Assembly: GCA_036346375.1 (NCBI GenBank)
Contig: CM070514.1
Coordinates: 16,272,463 to 16,336,462, forward strand
Reading direction: 5' to 3'
DNA from: Guadua angustifolia
Lineage: Eukaryota > Streptophyta > Magnoliopsida > Poales > Poaceae
Length of the DNA stretch: 64,000 nt
In this document: positions 47,638 through 59,239 of the stretch, one piece after another
Layout of the letters: each line of letters begins with the position of its first letter
Position numbering within the stretch: position 1 is the first letter of the stretch
Translations under genes and position numbers: made by a program
The notes under the pieces: model-generated
Told to the model about the DNA's origin: nothing
What the model saw: the letters and a program-made list of their open reading frames with translations, nothing else
The model's database searches: none

Positions 47638-50600
47638 TGTCGGGACCCGAATCTGCAAATCCAGACCCTCTGTGTATTCTGCACTAGTCTAGGATCACGC
47701 TAGTGCACACAGGCTAAACAGGGTTAAAGTACCATAATCATACACAGCGGAATAATAATAAAGTACTTCAAACATGTATATAAGTGTGGCAACACATCAC
47801 ACCATTTCAAAATACATTGCATATTCCATTAATCAATATTGACCTTTGTATTTCCAAAATGATGTCATTGACTTGTTGCAAGTCTAAGCAAACTAATACG
47901 TTCTATCAAACCCAGGTTGGCAATTTATTAGCTACCAACTATTAATCAAGAATCCTAGGGTGACAAATGAATCATGGCATACAAATAATAGAGACAAGGT
48001 GGCAATAACAAGTAGGTTGATTAACTAATTCACCCAAATTAATTAAATCCATTTTTAATTAAATTAGCATGCATAGTTTGAATCAAAATACATTTTTAAG
48101 ACTTAGGAGCAAAATGATCAAAACACAACTTGCCTGGTCCTTCCGATTTTTACTGTTCTTTACCCTTTATCTTTAACTTTGAATCTTCGGTCTTCAATCT
48201 TCACTTCCTTGATCTTCAGCTCCTTGGAACGACTTCTGGACAACGCGTCTAACGATTAAAGAAGAAGCAAACACAAACCAACTCAAAAGATAAATCGAAT
48301 AAACTCCAAATTGATAACGAATAATGTTGGATTGCAACGGCTTAGATGAATTTAGGAAAACGAATGGACCAGATCGAAGATTAGACAAAAGAGGATGAGC
48401 TTTTGGAAAATACAACAGAAAGAAAAAGACAGGTAACTGAGAGAGAAAGAATAGTATTCTAAAGAATATTTCTTTTGAAGTTATTATCTTGATTGGATAG
48501 ACAATGACATATGGGCATCGATCTATATACCGGGTCCATAAAGATATTTTAGTTCACGATAAACTAAGCTGATGCAAAAAGTTGACTTTTGTTGACTAAG
48601 TAGGTACATAATCAAACAAAAGAAAGATAGGCTGACAGATTAGATATGGCACAAGGATATGACACATGCTCAATGGTCTATCGACCAAGTCTAAGAATGA
48701 TTTTCAGGTCAAGGGCAGATTAGATTTTCAAAGATAGGACAAGGACAAGTGGGGTCGACGTCCACTGCGATTCGATATGGGATTCAGTCATACATCGATG
48801 AAAAGGCTCAATGATGACAAGACGGCGATGATAAGAAGATGGGGCTAAACTCAATGTGATAGGGCTAGATCACATCAAGGCGATAGAAAAGATGATGACA
48901 TCGCACTAGGGCCTTTACTTGCATGCACACATGTGATGAGAGCAAAGCGTTAACGGCGGGACGTTAACGACGAAACGTTAACAGCGGAACGTTAACGATG
49001 GAACGTTAACGATGGAACGTTAAAGGCGGAACGTTAATGATGGAACGTTAACGACGAAACGTTAACGATAAAGGTGAAGCGTTAACAGAACACTTATGAG
49101 ATTACAAGGTGGCGACCATCAATTGAAAGATAGGGCAGCGAGGTCATGACATGGCTCAAGTTTGATTTGAGATCTACGGGGTACACATATCGTGACGCAA
49201 CAACAAATTGGACCAAAGGTTAAGTCCGGGTTTGAGCGAAATGATTCAAGGATGGATACACTTGACATAGGGTAGAGCGGTATGGTTGGCTCTGCGATTA
49301 AAGGTTACCAAGGATGGCGAACCGAAACGTGCACCGATATGAAGGACTAGGCCAAAAGACGACGGGTAGATTCTAGAACATGGCTTTGACGGCAAACGGG
49401 GATCAAATGAACTGCACCGATGGGCAAAACAGAGGATAATGATCTACTGGACACAATGATATGGTCACGACAATCCAAAATGGTTGGCGGCACAAGATGA
49501 CGCGCGACGGTGGCAAAAAGGCGACGGGTAACGAATATTAAAATTTTCGGAGGATGGAACAGCAAAGGGGAAGTGAGTAACACGTAGAATGCAGTGACAC
49601 AAACTCAACGGTATAGCCAGATTTGTTGGCAACCCAACGGACAAATCACAATCTGCCGACGAACGACTGTAGGAGCCAATAGATCAAACAGTCATAACTA
49701 TTAAGGTTCTGCATGAAACCTAACCAAATTTTACAAAGAGCTATCTGGGATCATTTGGCACAATATGACATGAACAGATCTGAGTTTTACCTTCTGGATC
49801 AACAGGGAACACGTGACGAAGTTTTCTGCCGTTGGAACGCAGTCTGATCGGGGAAGATTGATTTTTCTACGCAAACACCACAGGCAAAACCTTGAGTTAG
49901 GGCGAGCACCATGTAGAGGACATCAATAGGAGTATACAAAAACATTTCACGGTCAAACTTGCAAAAACAAAGGAGAACAGGCAGAAACAAGATTTGAGAT
50001 TGGAACGGCCATAACTTTTGATTCCACGGATGAAACTGCATCAAATTTGGAGGGGAGACATATGGTACCATGGGGCACGAGGTGACATGGTTGGATCTCA
50101 AAAAAATGCATCCAGCCGGTGAGGAACGTGATGCCAAAACTGGCCGATGAGAGGGGCGCCCGGGAGATGAAAAGACTTCGGTTTTGGAATTTGGGGAGGT
50201 GCTCTGGAGGTGGGAGGGCGTGCTCTGGACTTTATGGGGTAGGTGAGGGTCATGGCACCCTTGAATAAGCAGGAAGTTGAACCAAGGAAGAAACGAGTTT
50301 GCAATGAAAATGGGTTGGCGGCTCGGATCGAGTACTTGGCGTTCAAACTTCGATATCAATCCTCGGGCATCGATCTTCATCTTCTTGGCTGAAGCAAGCG
50401 GCGACGTGTGCCAATGGCTTACCACGTCTTGCCTTGGAGTTGGTGGCCTTCGAGGCGTGGGCGTCTTGACAGCATTGGAATCGGGCCAAAGGAAGATCGA
50501 CTGGAGGAAGGGCTAAAGAGATTGAGCCCAAGATAATCTCGATTTGGGAATTGATTTTGAATTGAATAATTCGAAGAATTCAAATTAAATACCAAAATAG

Positions 50601-50824
50601 CAAACAAGCTCGAGAAAAAATTTAGAAAATACAAAAAAATCCTTGAAGCACAAGGAAGCCAAATAAAATAGATTTGCATTTTATTAAAGTATTAATTAAT
50701 CAAATTAAATTGTTTTAACTTTAGAAAATTATAAATTAAGCTTTAATTAAGCGAAAATTATCACAAATTTTGGGAACTAAATCTTCACAAAAGATTTTGA
50801 AAACCCAAATTTTGGGATGTTGCA
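47638..50824 (-). repeat. 5' LTR (right copy) of the large-LTR element
   Basis: About 3187 bp. Lacks the 417-bp segment found in the left copy (junction near 47782) and has about 140 private bases at 49682-49828. Ends GGGATGTTGCA on the plus strand. Confidence 0.85.
48949..49074. repeat. 14-bp tandem repeat (GTTAACGATGGAAC unit), right LTR
   Basis: Nine units matching the array at 40691-40816, with more intact GTTAACG cores. Confidence 0.9.
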
Positions 50825-50829
50825 AAATA

Positions 50830-52291
50830 CACAAGTGGCATTTACGACATGACACATACTCACCCTACGTAAGTTTCTATTCTCCTTTTCTTTTGATAAA
50901 TGCGTAGTAGCCATCAATCGGTAACCTTTTCTCTTTCTCTAGGTGCGAGAATTTGGACGCCCCTTCTATCACCAAGTGGCTGGCCGGGCTGCTATCCCCA
51001 ATGCCAAGCGGTTCGGACTTCCCGACCAAGGCCCAGTCACTCTGTGATCTGTAGTTCGTGGAGCATCTCCAGATCATCAAATCTCTCCCGGTAATGGATT
51101 CCACCGGGCTTGCGACGTTGCTGCCCCGCTGCCCCCTAGTAATCAGGGACCCTGCCCCGGTGGACGACCGGAGTGCGGGCAAGCTGCCATCCTCCTCAAA
51201 TGCCTCTGGTGCAGACCCAAAGAGGCCCCGCACCGACGACCGGACTGCCGCCCCCTCCTGTTCCACCGTGCCTCTGAGCACGACTGGAATGGGGTCTTCA
51301 TCTGATGCAGCAACACCCTCCGCTTCTGCTCCGGCATCGACTCCACTGACACCGACTCCACTGGCATCGGGAGCCCCTGCTACCGCCCTGCAGGGAGGGC
51401 TTAATCTGCTAGCGTCTTCCTTCAACTTTCCGGTGCTTCCTAAGACGGCCCCCCTTGGCGCTTCGCAAAGCTAGGTGCCCACCAAGGCAGCGGGGGACCC
51501 TGTCCTTGAGCCGTCCGGCGCCCCCAAAGTGGTTCATGCGGATTTCACCGGCGCCGAAACCTCCACCCACTCCGCTTCGAGCACCCTCTCGACCCCCACC
51601 TCCTGGTTAGTAGCTCTGCTCGCTGAGCTCAGCAGAGTGCATGTGTCCTCGAGCGCCCTCCTCATGGCGGCTACCCAGCAAGAGGCACAGATGACCCAGC
51701 TGATGGTGCTGCTGCGCAAGGAGCTAGCACAAGAGAGGGAGAGAGGGGCGGCCCTGGCTGCTCGGGGAGAAGGCAAGTCTGGCGACCACTGCTACGCCCA
51801 GTGCGGGAGAGGTGAAGCAGTGTGAGCGAGCCGAAGATGAACTGCGCCACACATTGCACAACCTTACCGTCATGCTCCGCCCTACTTACAATGGCATGGC
51901 TAGGAGCCTATGGCCCCTGGGATTGGAGCTGAGCAATCCGCTGGAGCCCTCGGTGATGCAGTACGCCCTTTGCGTCACCCACATTGCCGAGGCTCTTGCC
52001 AGCCTGCCCGCCGCCTTGGCCACCCTTTCCACTGGAAAAAGGCGGGAGGTCGCAGTCGCTACTGCGGGGTACGTGCTAGCCTGCTGCGCCAGCCACGACG
52101 CCTCCTTCGACCCCATGTCCACTATTGTTGTGATTGAAGGCGACAAGGCCCAAGCGCAAGCTCGCAAGCACGAAGCCTCGGAGTACGTGGCCGGACTGAT
52201 GGAGGTGGAGGACCCGGCCCTTGACGCTGCGACGGCGGAGGAGGAGGCGGGGGATGACACCCAGCACATCCAGGTCATCGACGACGAATGA
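50830..52291 (+). pseudogene. Tat2 antisense extra gene, C-terminal part
   Basis: Continuation of the gene begun at 38307, beyond the large-LTR insertion. An intron runs from GTAAGT at 50870 to CTCTAG near 50941. The following frame has a linker rich in Ser, Thr, Pro and Ala (51100-51470), then helical heptads (VALLAELSRVHVSSSALLMAATQQEAQMTQ, given here as 51604-51693) and a C-terminal helical domain with ELRHTLHNL and LATLSTGKRREVAVATAGYV, ending in an acidic tail and TGA at 52289-52291. Two in-frame TAG codons (51052-51054, 51472-51474) stand where CAG fits. A frame change near 51780-51830 may be another intron. The protein is not characterised. Confidence 0.65.
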
Positions 52292-53036
52292 TGGCCCGGG
52301 CGGCCCTTCTTGTTTTCTTTGTTTCTTTCTTTTTTCTGTAGCCCTGTACATACACCCTTTAGCAAACTTAATGAAATTATCATCCTTTACCTTTACCTGA
52401 ATGCCTGTTTGTGTGTGTTTGCCCGCGTCTGCTTGACCCAACCATCGGGCGACCAGCCCTCGGTCTTGCCATGATGCGGGTCCGGGAGCTTAGATCAGGT
52501 AATGCTTCAGTACTTTCCCTGTACTCGCATGCAACCGCTACAAACACGAGCAAAAGTTACGCAAGACACACAGGGAATAGACCAAAAGAGCATAAGTCCC
52601 CGCGCATGTGGTTGTCACTGTCCCATTGCCTTTCGGAACTTAAGCCCTTGCGATTTCTCAGAACCTGACCACGGCACTGCGTGACAAGGTAGCAGGTTCC
52701 CAAGAGTGGTTTTGGGCCAGCGGTGCTCGCGGTGACAACCCGCGGTGCACTAATCGCATGGAACACCGTGCCGAACTCGACCCCTTGGTTTCCCGTTCCT
52801 GATCGACGCAAGCGCTGGGCGTTACCGCTTATTGACAAGGAGTCACCGAGCTACCAGTACCCATGACAACCACATAAAACACGACCCACCAGGGCATAAC
52901 CAGGAAAGATAAGAAAGACAGACAAAGAGCCCATAAGGCAAACAACTTAACTTATTATCGGCCGTCGCTGATCAGTGAATGGAGGGAGAGCCCATTCTCT
53001 GGCTGATCGGAGCAAACTGCCGAGCACTTACAGTTC
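52292..53036. other. Region between the convergent antisense and pol genes of Tat2
   Basis: Shared 3' flank of two convergent genes. No coding sequence is recognised. It includes a probable polyadenylation-like AT stretch after 52370 ('aatgaaattatc') for the plus-strand gene. Confidence 0.4.
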
Positions 53037-55802
53037 TCAAGGGTAGAACTTCCTTAATATTTCCAAGTTCTGGGAGTTCGTCAGCTCTTGGCCGTTTGAA
53101 AGACCATGTGGAGGTCTATACCTTTATGTGATGAGTAATTGACTAGATTAAAGGTTAATCCAATAAGTAAAAGACTAGATTAAAGGTTGATCCGATAAGT
53201 GCTGACTAGATTGAAAGGTTGATCCGAGTCAGAATGGTCTTGAAGCATTTTGATAAGTTCTCAACCAAGTCGTGTTTCTTTGCTGAATTTCTCTAGCTTC
53301 TCGACTAGTTCTCTTTCTTGGCTGTTTGCTAAGTGCCGAGTGCTGCTAAGGCTTTGCTGAATTTTTCTAGCTTTCCGACTGGTTTCTTTGCTAGGTATTA
53401 TGTTCCAAGCAGTTCCTGTCTTTGCTAAATGCGTCTAGCTTTTTGACTGGTTTTCTTTCTTTGGTAAAGGCAGTCTTAAAGTGCTTCGATCCTTCTTTGC
53501 ATGATTTTAACTTCTCGACGGGTTTCATACGAGTTAAGTACTCAATTTGAGATCAAGGGATTATTAAGAGACACGGCGGGTGGTTAGCTGAGTGGTTCAC
53601 TAGGTGGTTAGCCGACTGGTTAACTAGGTGTTTAGATGAGTAAATTAGCCTTGTGGCTAGCTAAGCATTTCAGCTGAGTGGGCTTGAGTATATGGGTTTG
53701 CCGACTGGTTCTTGTTAAATTGGTTCTGACTATTTTGAGATAGTCAACAAATATGATTGTGGGCATTGCTATGTGAAAGGTTTCCTTGTCTTTGATGGTT
53801 GCAGGACGACGGTATTGGGTCATGGTGAGGCGGAAGATGACCGGGACTAAGCGAGGCGTGTCGGAGGTCCAGAACGATTGGGAGATCACCGGAAGATGAC
53901 CGAAGACAGAGTTCGAGCAAGCCAAGAAGGCAAGGAAAAGAGCAGATACTAGCTAGATACTGCAAGGATCAATGAGGACTGTTGAAGTACAGTCTAGTTG
54001 ATAGGAATAGTAGGTCTAGAGTATGCTTTGAGAGCCGTGTAAGAAAAACCCTGTGTTAGTGGGTTTAAGGTTTCCCCTTGCAGGCTGTGTGAGTGGGCGC
54101 TTCCTAGCCCTTAGATGAGTCTCTAGGGTTGAGAGCTGCATCTAAGGGTGGTAGGTGGCCCAAAAGTTGTATATATATGGAGGGATGCCTCCCTCAACCG
54201 GTGGTGGTAGGTAGGAATCCCAGAAGAGTTTTTGAGGTTTTGAGTGCTCTGTTGTGCTTTGCCCACTTTTGTGTGTGTGGCTTTGTAACCTCCCTTCCAG
54301 GAATGCAAGATACATATCGAAGATTTCAATACTTGCATTTTACCTTCTATCATTTACTTTATGTAAGTTACTTTCTGTAATTTAAGTTACACAATTTACT
54401 TCATGCAAGTTGATTTTTCCATCTGCATTTCTTCTTGCATATTTTGCGTTCTTGAGTTGATTAATCTTGTATTTCATTCCTGTGCCCCTATAGCTTGTTG
54501 TGTCTAACTTCTTAGATCTTTTTATTTTCGAAATCAGGAGCATGTCTTACACCGAATTCTCTGTTCTTTCTGTTCTTCTTAAAGTGTTCATTCTTTTCAG
54601 ATAGAAGGACCAAATCTTTGAGATCAATCTTGGTGATCGTTTCGGGAATCAAGTTTCTTGGAGTACCAGGATCACATTTACCAAATTTTTGCGAGTTTTC
54701 TTGAGGAAATCTAAAGTTCTTGTGATTCTTGTTCTGGTTGAGGTTTCTGTTCATGAGAAACTTTTTGGTCTGGTACTCTCACCTACTCCTATTGGGTACT
54801 ACCAGCTTTTTCTTCTTAATGAACCTCCACCCTTTTGAGTGATCTTTTGTGTTAATCTTTTGGAATACTGTGTGTGGGAAAATTTGATTGCGACCATTCA
54901 CCCCCCTCTATTCGCCATTCTGATCCTTCACCATCCTCGGTATAGCCGGACCGCCCAGGCCGAGGCCGAGACCACCTTGAAGGGGCCCTCCCACAGGGAA
55001 GATAGCTTGTTGTGACCTTCCTGCTACCGTCTGCAGAGGCGAGGTCGACCATCGCTAGTGCTCTCTTAGGACCCGGTGGCGTGGTACACTGAGGCTCTCT
55101 GGTCTTGGCAGCACACAAAGCTGCCAGATCGCGCACCTCCTCCAGAAGGTTGACTTCCTCTCGGCGCTGGTCTTCCTGGCTGTCCTCGCTGAACGCCGAA
55201 AAGCGCGGGGAGCCTAATAATAGCTCAGACGGAAGGACAGCTTCTACCCCATAGACTAGGAAGAAAGGTGTTTCTCCAGTCGCCCGACTGGGTGTGGTTC
55301 GAAGCGACCAAAGCACCACCGAAAGTTCATCTGTCCACCGCGCTCCCCGCTTGTGAAGCCGGTCAAACGCTCTAGTCTTGAGGCCCCTCAACACCAGCGT
55401 GTTGGCACGCTTCGCTTGGCCATTGCCCCTTGGATGGGCCACCGAGGCGAAACATACCTTGGTGCCCATCTCTTCACAAAACTCCAGGAATGCCGCGCTG
55501 GTGAATTGGGTGCCGTTGTCAGTAATCATGCCGTTGGCGACTCTGAAGCGGGTGAAGATACCCCGCATGAACCTAATAGCAGCGGAGGCTGTGATGGTGC
55601 GCACTGCATCGGCTTCAACCCATTTGGTAAACTTGTCGATGGCGACGAACAAATGGGTGAAGCCCCCTATGACCCACGGGAACGGGCCCAGGAAGTCCAG
55701 CCCCCAGACCATGAACGACCAAGAAAGCGGGATGGTTTGCAGCGCCTGGGCTGGTTGGTGGATCTGCTTGGCATGGAACTGGCACTCCTCGCATCTCCTC
55801 AC
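53037..55802 (-). pseudogene. Tat2 integrase, split by a solo LTR
   Basis: From 55802 the minus strand encodes CEECQFHAKQIH (zinc CxxC), LDFLGPF (first catalytic Asp), FVAIDKFTKWVEADAV, MITDNGTQF (second Asp) and GNGQAKRANT, where the family has Glu in the position occupied by Lys (codon 55410-55412). The C-terminal part reaches SGYTEDG at about 54940. There a 1.8-kb solo LTR intervenes; the frame resumes at about 53091 as GQELTNSQNLEILRKFYP and stops at TGA 53037-53039. Removing the solo LTR with one copy of its flank restores a continuous frame. The integrase is inactive both from the Glu loss and from the insertion. Confidence 0.85.
53097..54930. mobile_element. Solo LTR inserted in the Tat2 integrase (copia-type, different family)
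   Basis: Left end TGAAAGACCATG and right end CTGATCCTTCA form TGAA...TTCA inverted ends. The flanks CCGTT (53092-53096) and CCATC (54931-54935) are a weak 5-bp duplication, but excision at these points restores the integrase frame, which fixes the limits. The right end contains the 'attcacccccctcta' phrase common near one LTR end of grass copia elements, perhaps SIRE type. The left part (53130-53700) has runs of related short phrases ('gactagattaaaggttgatcc', 'ctagctttccgactggtt', 'gtggttagc'). Strand is not established. Confidence 0.75.
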
Positions 55803-58192
55803 CAGCTCGCAAGCATCCTAGAGGGCAGTAGGCCAATAGAATCCTTGGCGGAATACTTTACCGACCAGTATCCAACTGGACATATGGCTCCCGCATATGC
55901 CTCCATGGATATCAGAGAGCAGGTTGCTCCCCGCTTCCTGAGTGATGCGCTTCAGAAGAATTCCATTTCTACTGTGGCGATATAGGTTCCCACCTACCAG
56001 AGTATAGCACTTGGCCTTACGTGCAATTTTCTCGGCTAACGCATCATCGTCGGGGATCACTTGGTCCCGCAGGAAGGCTAGGATCGGATCCATCCACTGA
56101 CCTTCCCAGCCAAGTGTAGCAATCACGTGGTGATCGCCTGGGTACTCACTCCACTTGGCCAGGCTTTTCCACTGGTACCGCCTTGGCGGTGTCGTCGTCC
56201 TTCCTCCCTGAATTGGGGGCAGAGGCTGGCGCGCTGTCTTCCCTCCCTGAACTGGGGGATGGGACAGCTGTGCCACCTTCCCTCCTTGAGTCGGAGGCTG
56301 AGACAGCCGCACCATCGTCCCCACCATGAACGGAGGCTGCGACGGATGGTCATGTAAGCCTTTCATCAGAGACCCCGACCAGAACAGTGGTTCTCGACGA
56401 CGCAAGCTGCGAAAGCCCATCCGCCATGTGGTTGTCATGCCGAGGGATATGGATATACCCCAGCCCTTCGAAGCGGCACTCCATCTTCCAGACCAGCGCC
56501 AAGTACGTTGCCACTGCGGGGTCAAAGCACTGAAATTCCTTTCGTGCCTGATTGATGACCAGCAGTGAGTCGCCTTTGACTTGGAGCCACCGGATGCATA
56601 ACGCGGAGGCGGCGCGTAGCCCTGCCAGTAAACTCTCGTACTCGACGATGTTGTTAGTGGCCTTGAAGTCTAGGATGACCACGTACTGAAGAATATCGCC
56701 GATCGGGGAGACCAGGACGACCCCAACCCCCGCGCCCTCGAGCCTGAAAGAGCCATCAAAGAATAATGTCCAGGGAGAAGGCGCGGGTATTTCTTCAGCT
56801 TCAGGAGTGGTGGGAGTCCACTTGGCAATGAACTCCTCCTGTCTTTGACTCTTGATGGCAGTGCGGGGGTGAACTTGAGGCAGAACTCCCCCAGCTCTAC
56901 CGACCACTTGGCGACGCGACCCTCGGCTTCCCGATCGTGGAGGATCTCTCACAGGGGATAGGCAGTGACTACCGTGATCTCCCGTCCCTGGAAGTAGTGC
57001 CGTAGTTTCCTGGACGCCACTAGGACGGCGTACAACATCTTTTGTGCTTGTGGGTATCTGGTCTTCGCCTCATGTAGCACCTTGCTGACGTAGTAGATTG
57101 GCTTCTGGATGCCTTCCCTCTCCGCCACTAGTACCGTGCTCACCATTGTAGGAGTAGCTGCAATGTACAAGAGCAACGGCTCGCCAGGCTTGGGGGCGAC
57201 CAGCACCGGCGGGGAGGAGAGGTACTTCGTCAAGTCTTCAAACGCTTGTTGGGCCTCCTTAGTCTATTCGAAGTGGTTGGTCTTCTTTAGCAGATTGAAT
57301 AGGGGTAGGTTCCTTTCCCCCAAACGAGCGATAAACAGCCCAAGTGATGCCAAACGGCCAGCGAGACACTGCACTTGCTTGAGCCAAGTCGGTGGCTTCA
57401 TGCGCTCGATGGCCGCTATCTTGTCGGGATTGGCCTCAATGCCCCGGCTGGACACAAGAAACCCTAGCAACTTCCTGGAGGGCACGCCGAACACACACTT
57501 CTCGGGGTTGAGCTTCAAGCAATTCTTTCGAAGGTTGGCAAAGGTTTTTTCCACGTCTTCGATCAGTCCTTCACCCTTCTTGACTTTCACCACCAGGTCG
57601 TCAATGTACAACTCGAGGTTTCGTCCTATCTACGAACATAAGAAAATACACATAGAACGCTGATAAGTAGAACCAGCATTTTTTAACCCAAACACCATTC
57701 TAATATAATAATAAACACCCATCAGGGTTACAAAAGTGGTATTTTCTTCATCCTCCGCCGCCATGCTAATCTAGTGGTACCTGAAATATGCGTCCAGAAA
57801 GCACAGCAGCTCGCACCCTGCCGTAGAGTCGATGATGAGATCAACGCGCGGCAAAGGGTACGGATCCTTTGGGCAGGCCTTGTTGAGGTCGGTGAAATTG
57901 ACGCAATCCGCTACTTCCCATTGGCCTTCTTGACAAGCACGGAGTTGGCAAGCCACTCAGAGTGAGAGACTTCTCTAACGATCCACGCACGCAGCAGCTT
58001 CTCTACCTCCTCACAAATGGCATCTTGTCGCTTTGGTGCCTGCCTTCGAACCTTTTCCCGGACTGAGTGCACTCCTGGGAGCATTGCCAATCGGTACTCG
58101 ATCACCTCCCTGGGGACCCCAGTCATGTTAGAAGGTTTCCAGGCAAACACGTCCGAGTTAGACCGGAGGAAGGTGACGAGCACGCTTTCCTA
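55803..58192 (-). pseudogene. Tat2 reverse transcriptase, RNase H and integrase N-terminus
   Basis: Minus strand. Reverse transcriptase from about 58183: VFAWKPSNMTGVP, then FTDLNKACPKDPYPLPRVD (57890-57830) and the catalytic YIDDLVVK (about 57608-57585). The connection region follows (GFLVSSRGIEANPDKI, ending in YYVSKVLHEAKTRYPQ near 57060). RNase H spans about 56780-56390 with FFDGSFRLEGAG, NNIVEYESLLAGL, VKGDSLLVINQ and RHDNHMADGLS, so Asp, Glu, Asp and Asp are all present. The integrase zinc-binding region (IHGGICGSH, FYWPTAL) ends at 55818. Stops at 55818, 56949, 57264, 57630, 57771 and 58190, and a frame change near 56370, interrupt it. The enzyme would copy the RNA to DNA. The domain order is complete, unlike Tat1. 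Confidence 0.9.
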
Positions 58193-58760
58193 TTTGGTGC
58201 CAAGGTTGGCACCCACCTTGACGGTCTTCTCGGGCTCGCCCTTGCTCAAGGAGACCACCTTAACCTCACCGGACAAACCGGGCGAGGCACGGGTCTTCGC
58301 CGGAGGAGCTCCCGAGTAGGCAGCATCGGCTTGCCTTTCACATGTGACGCCGGCCAGGTCCAATGCCTGCTTGTGGCAATGCAAGGCTTCCAACCTGTCC
58401 ACCTTATTGACTATGGGGCCACCGGGCCCTGGTATCTTCACCACCATGTACGCGTAGTGGGTCTCCGCCATGAACTTGACCAACACTGGTCGGCCAAGCA
58501 GGGTGTTGTATGGAAGGTCAAAGTCGGTGACTTCAAAGTCCACCACCTCCGTACGGTAGTTGCTCTCGTCCCCGAAGGTGACGGGGAGGCATATTTGGCC
58601 CAAGGGCACCAAACCAGCCCCCGGGGTGACTCCATAGAAAGGCAAGGCAGGGCGCAACTCCTGCTACGATATCTGGATCGCCTGAAATGCCTTGGAGGAC
58701 AGGAGGTTGATGGAGCTTCCTCCGTCCACCAGCACTCGCCCAAGCTTCACGTTCTGGACC
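58190..58760 (-). pseudogene. Tat2 retropepsin-like protease
   Basis: The minus strand encodes LGRVLVDGGSSINLLSS (about 58740-58690), with the DGGS active site of gypsy aspartic proteases. It continues through LGQICLPVTFGDESNYRTEV and LPYNTLLGRPVL. One TAG (58664-58666) lies between the active site and the C-terminal half. Upstream (58800-59200) the gag-protease linker is frameshifted. Confidence 0.8.
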
Positions 58761-59239
58761 GTGGGCGAGACCACGATCGGAAGGTGACCCAGGCCAGTGG
58801 TGTTTTTAGGGTGGTCGGCCCGACTGAAGGTGATCGGCTACTCCGACCACTTCAGCAGCCTACCTGCCCCTGAGCTCGGCACAGCGGCGCAAAACTCCCT
58901 CATTAGCCGCTTATACTTCATGTTGGAGGTATAGGTGGCCGAGCCACCGTGTGCTCCGCCCGCTGGAAAGCCAATGGGGTGGGGTCTTCGTCCTGGTCAT
59001 TGTCGTGGAGACGACACTCCTTGAGCTGCTGCTCCACCATCTTACTCACAACCTGGCGGTTGGCCAGGCCGTGCGCATTGGATCGGTGGATTGGGCAGTA
59101 GGGCCTGCCCTCCTTCTCTTCGCGGCGATCGTCCCTCTGACTGTGGCGATCATCTCGCCGGTCACGGTGGTCGCTCCACCGCGACTTAGTGTCCCTGTTT
59201 TCGTGCCCAATGGTTAGGACCTGCCCAGACTTAGTCGCT

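Larger units (their letters stand above)
38964..50824 (-). mobile_element. Gag-only Ty3/gypsy element with LTRs longer than 3 kb
   Basis: LTRs at 38964-42491 and 47638-50824, read on the minus strand, start TGTAACATCCC or TGCAACATCCC and end GACA. A primer site for initiator tRNA-Met (47621-47633) and a polypurine tract (42492-42504) place the 5' end on the right. The interior, without a solo LTR insertion, is about 3.7 kb and codes only for a gag-like protein. The outer flanks CAGGA and AAATA do not match as a target duplication. The start 'TGTAACATCCCAAAATTT' is common in large-LTR grass gypsy elements of the Tekay/RIRE3 type, so a non-autonomous relative is likely. Confidence 0.8.

Noticed and set aside
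55353..55985. Plus-strand frame of 210 residues
   Set aside because: Opposite strand of the Tat2 integrase, whose catalytic motifs are clear.
58067..58873. Plus-strand frame of 268 residues
   Set aside because: Opposite strand of Tat2 protease and reverse transcriptase; open because of GC bias.
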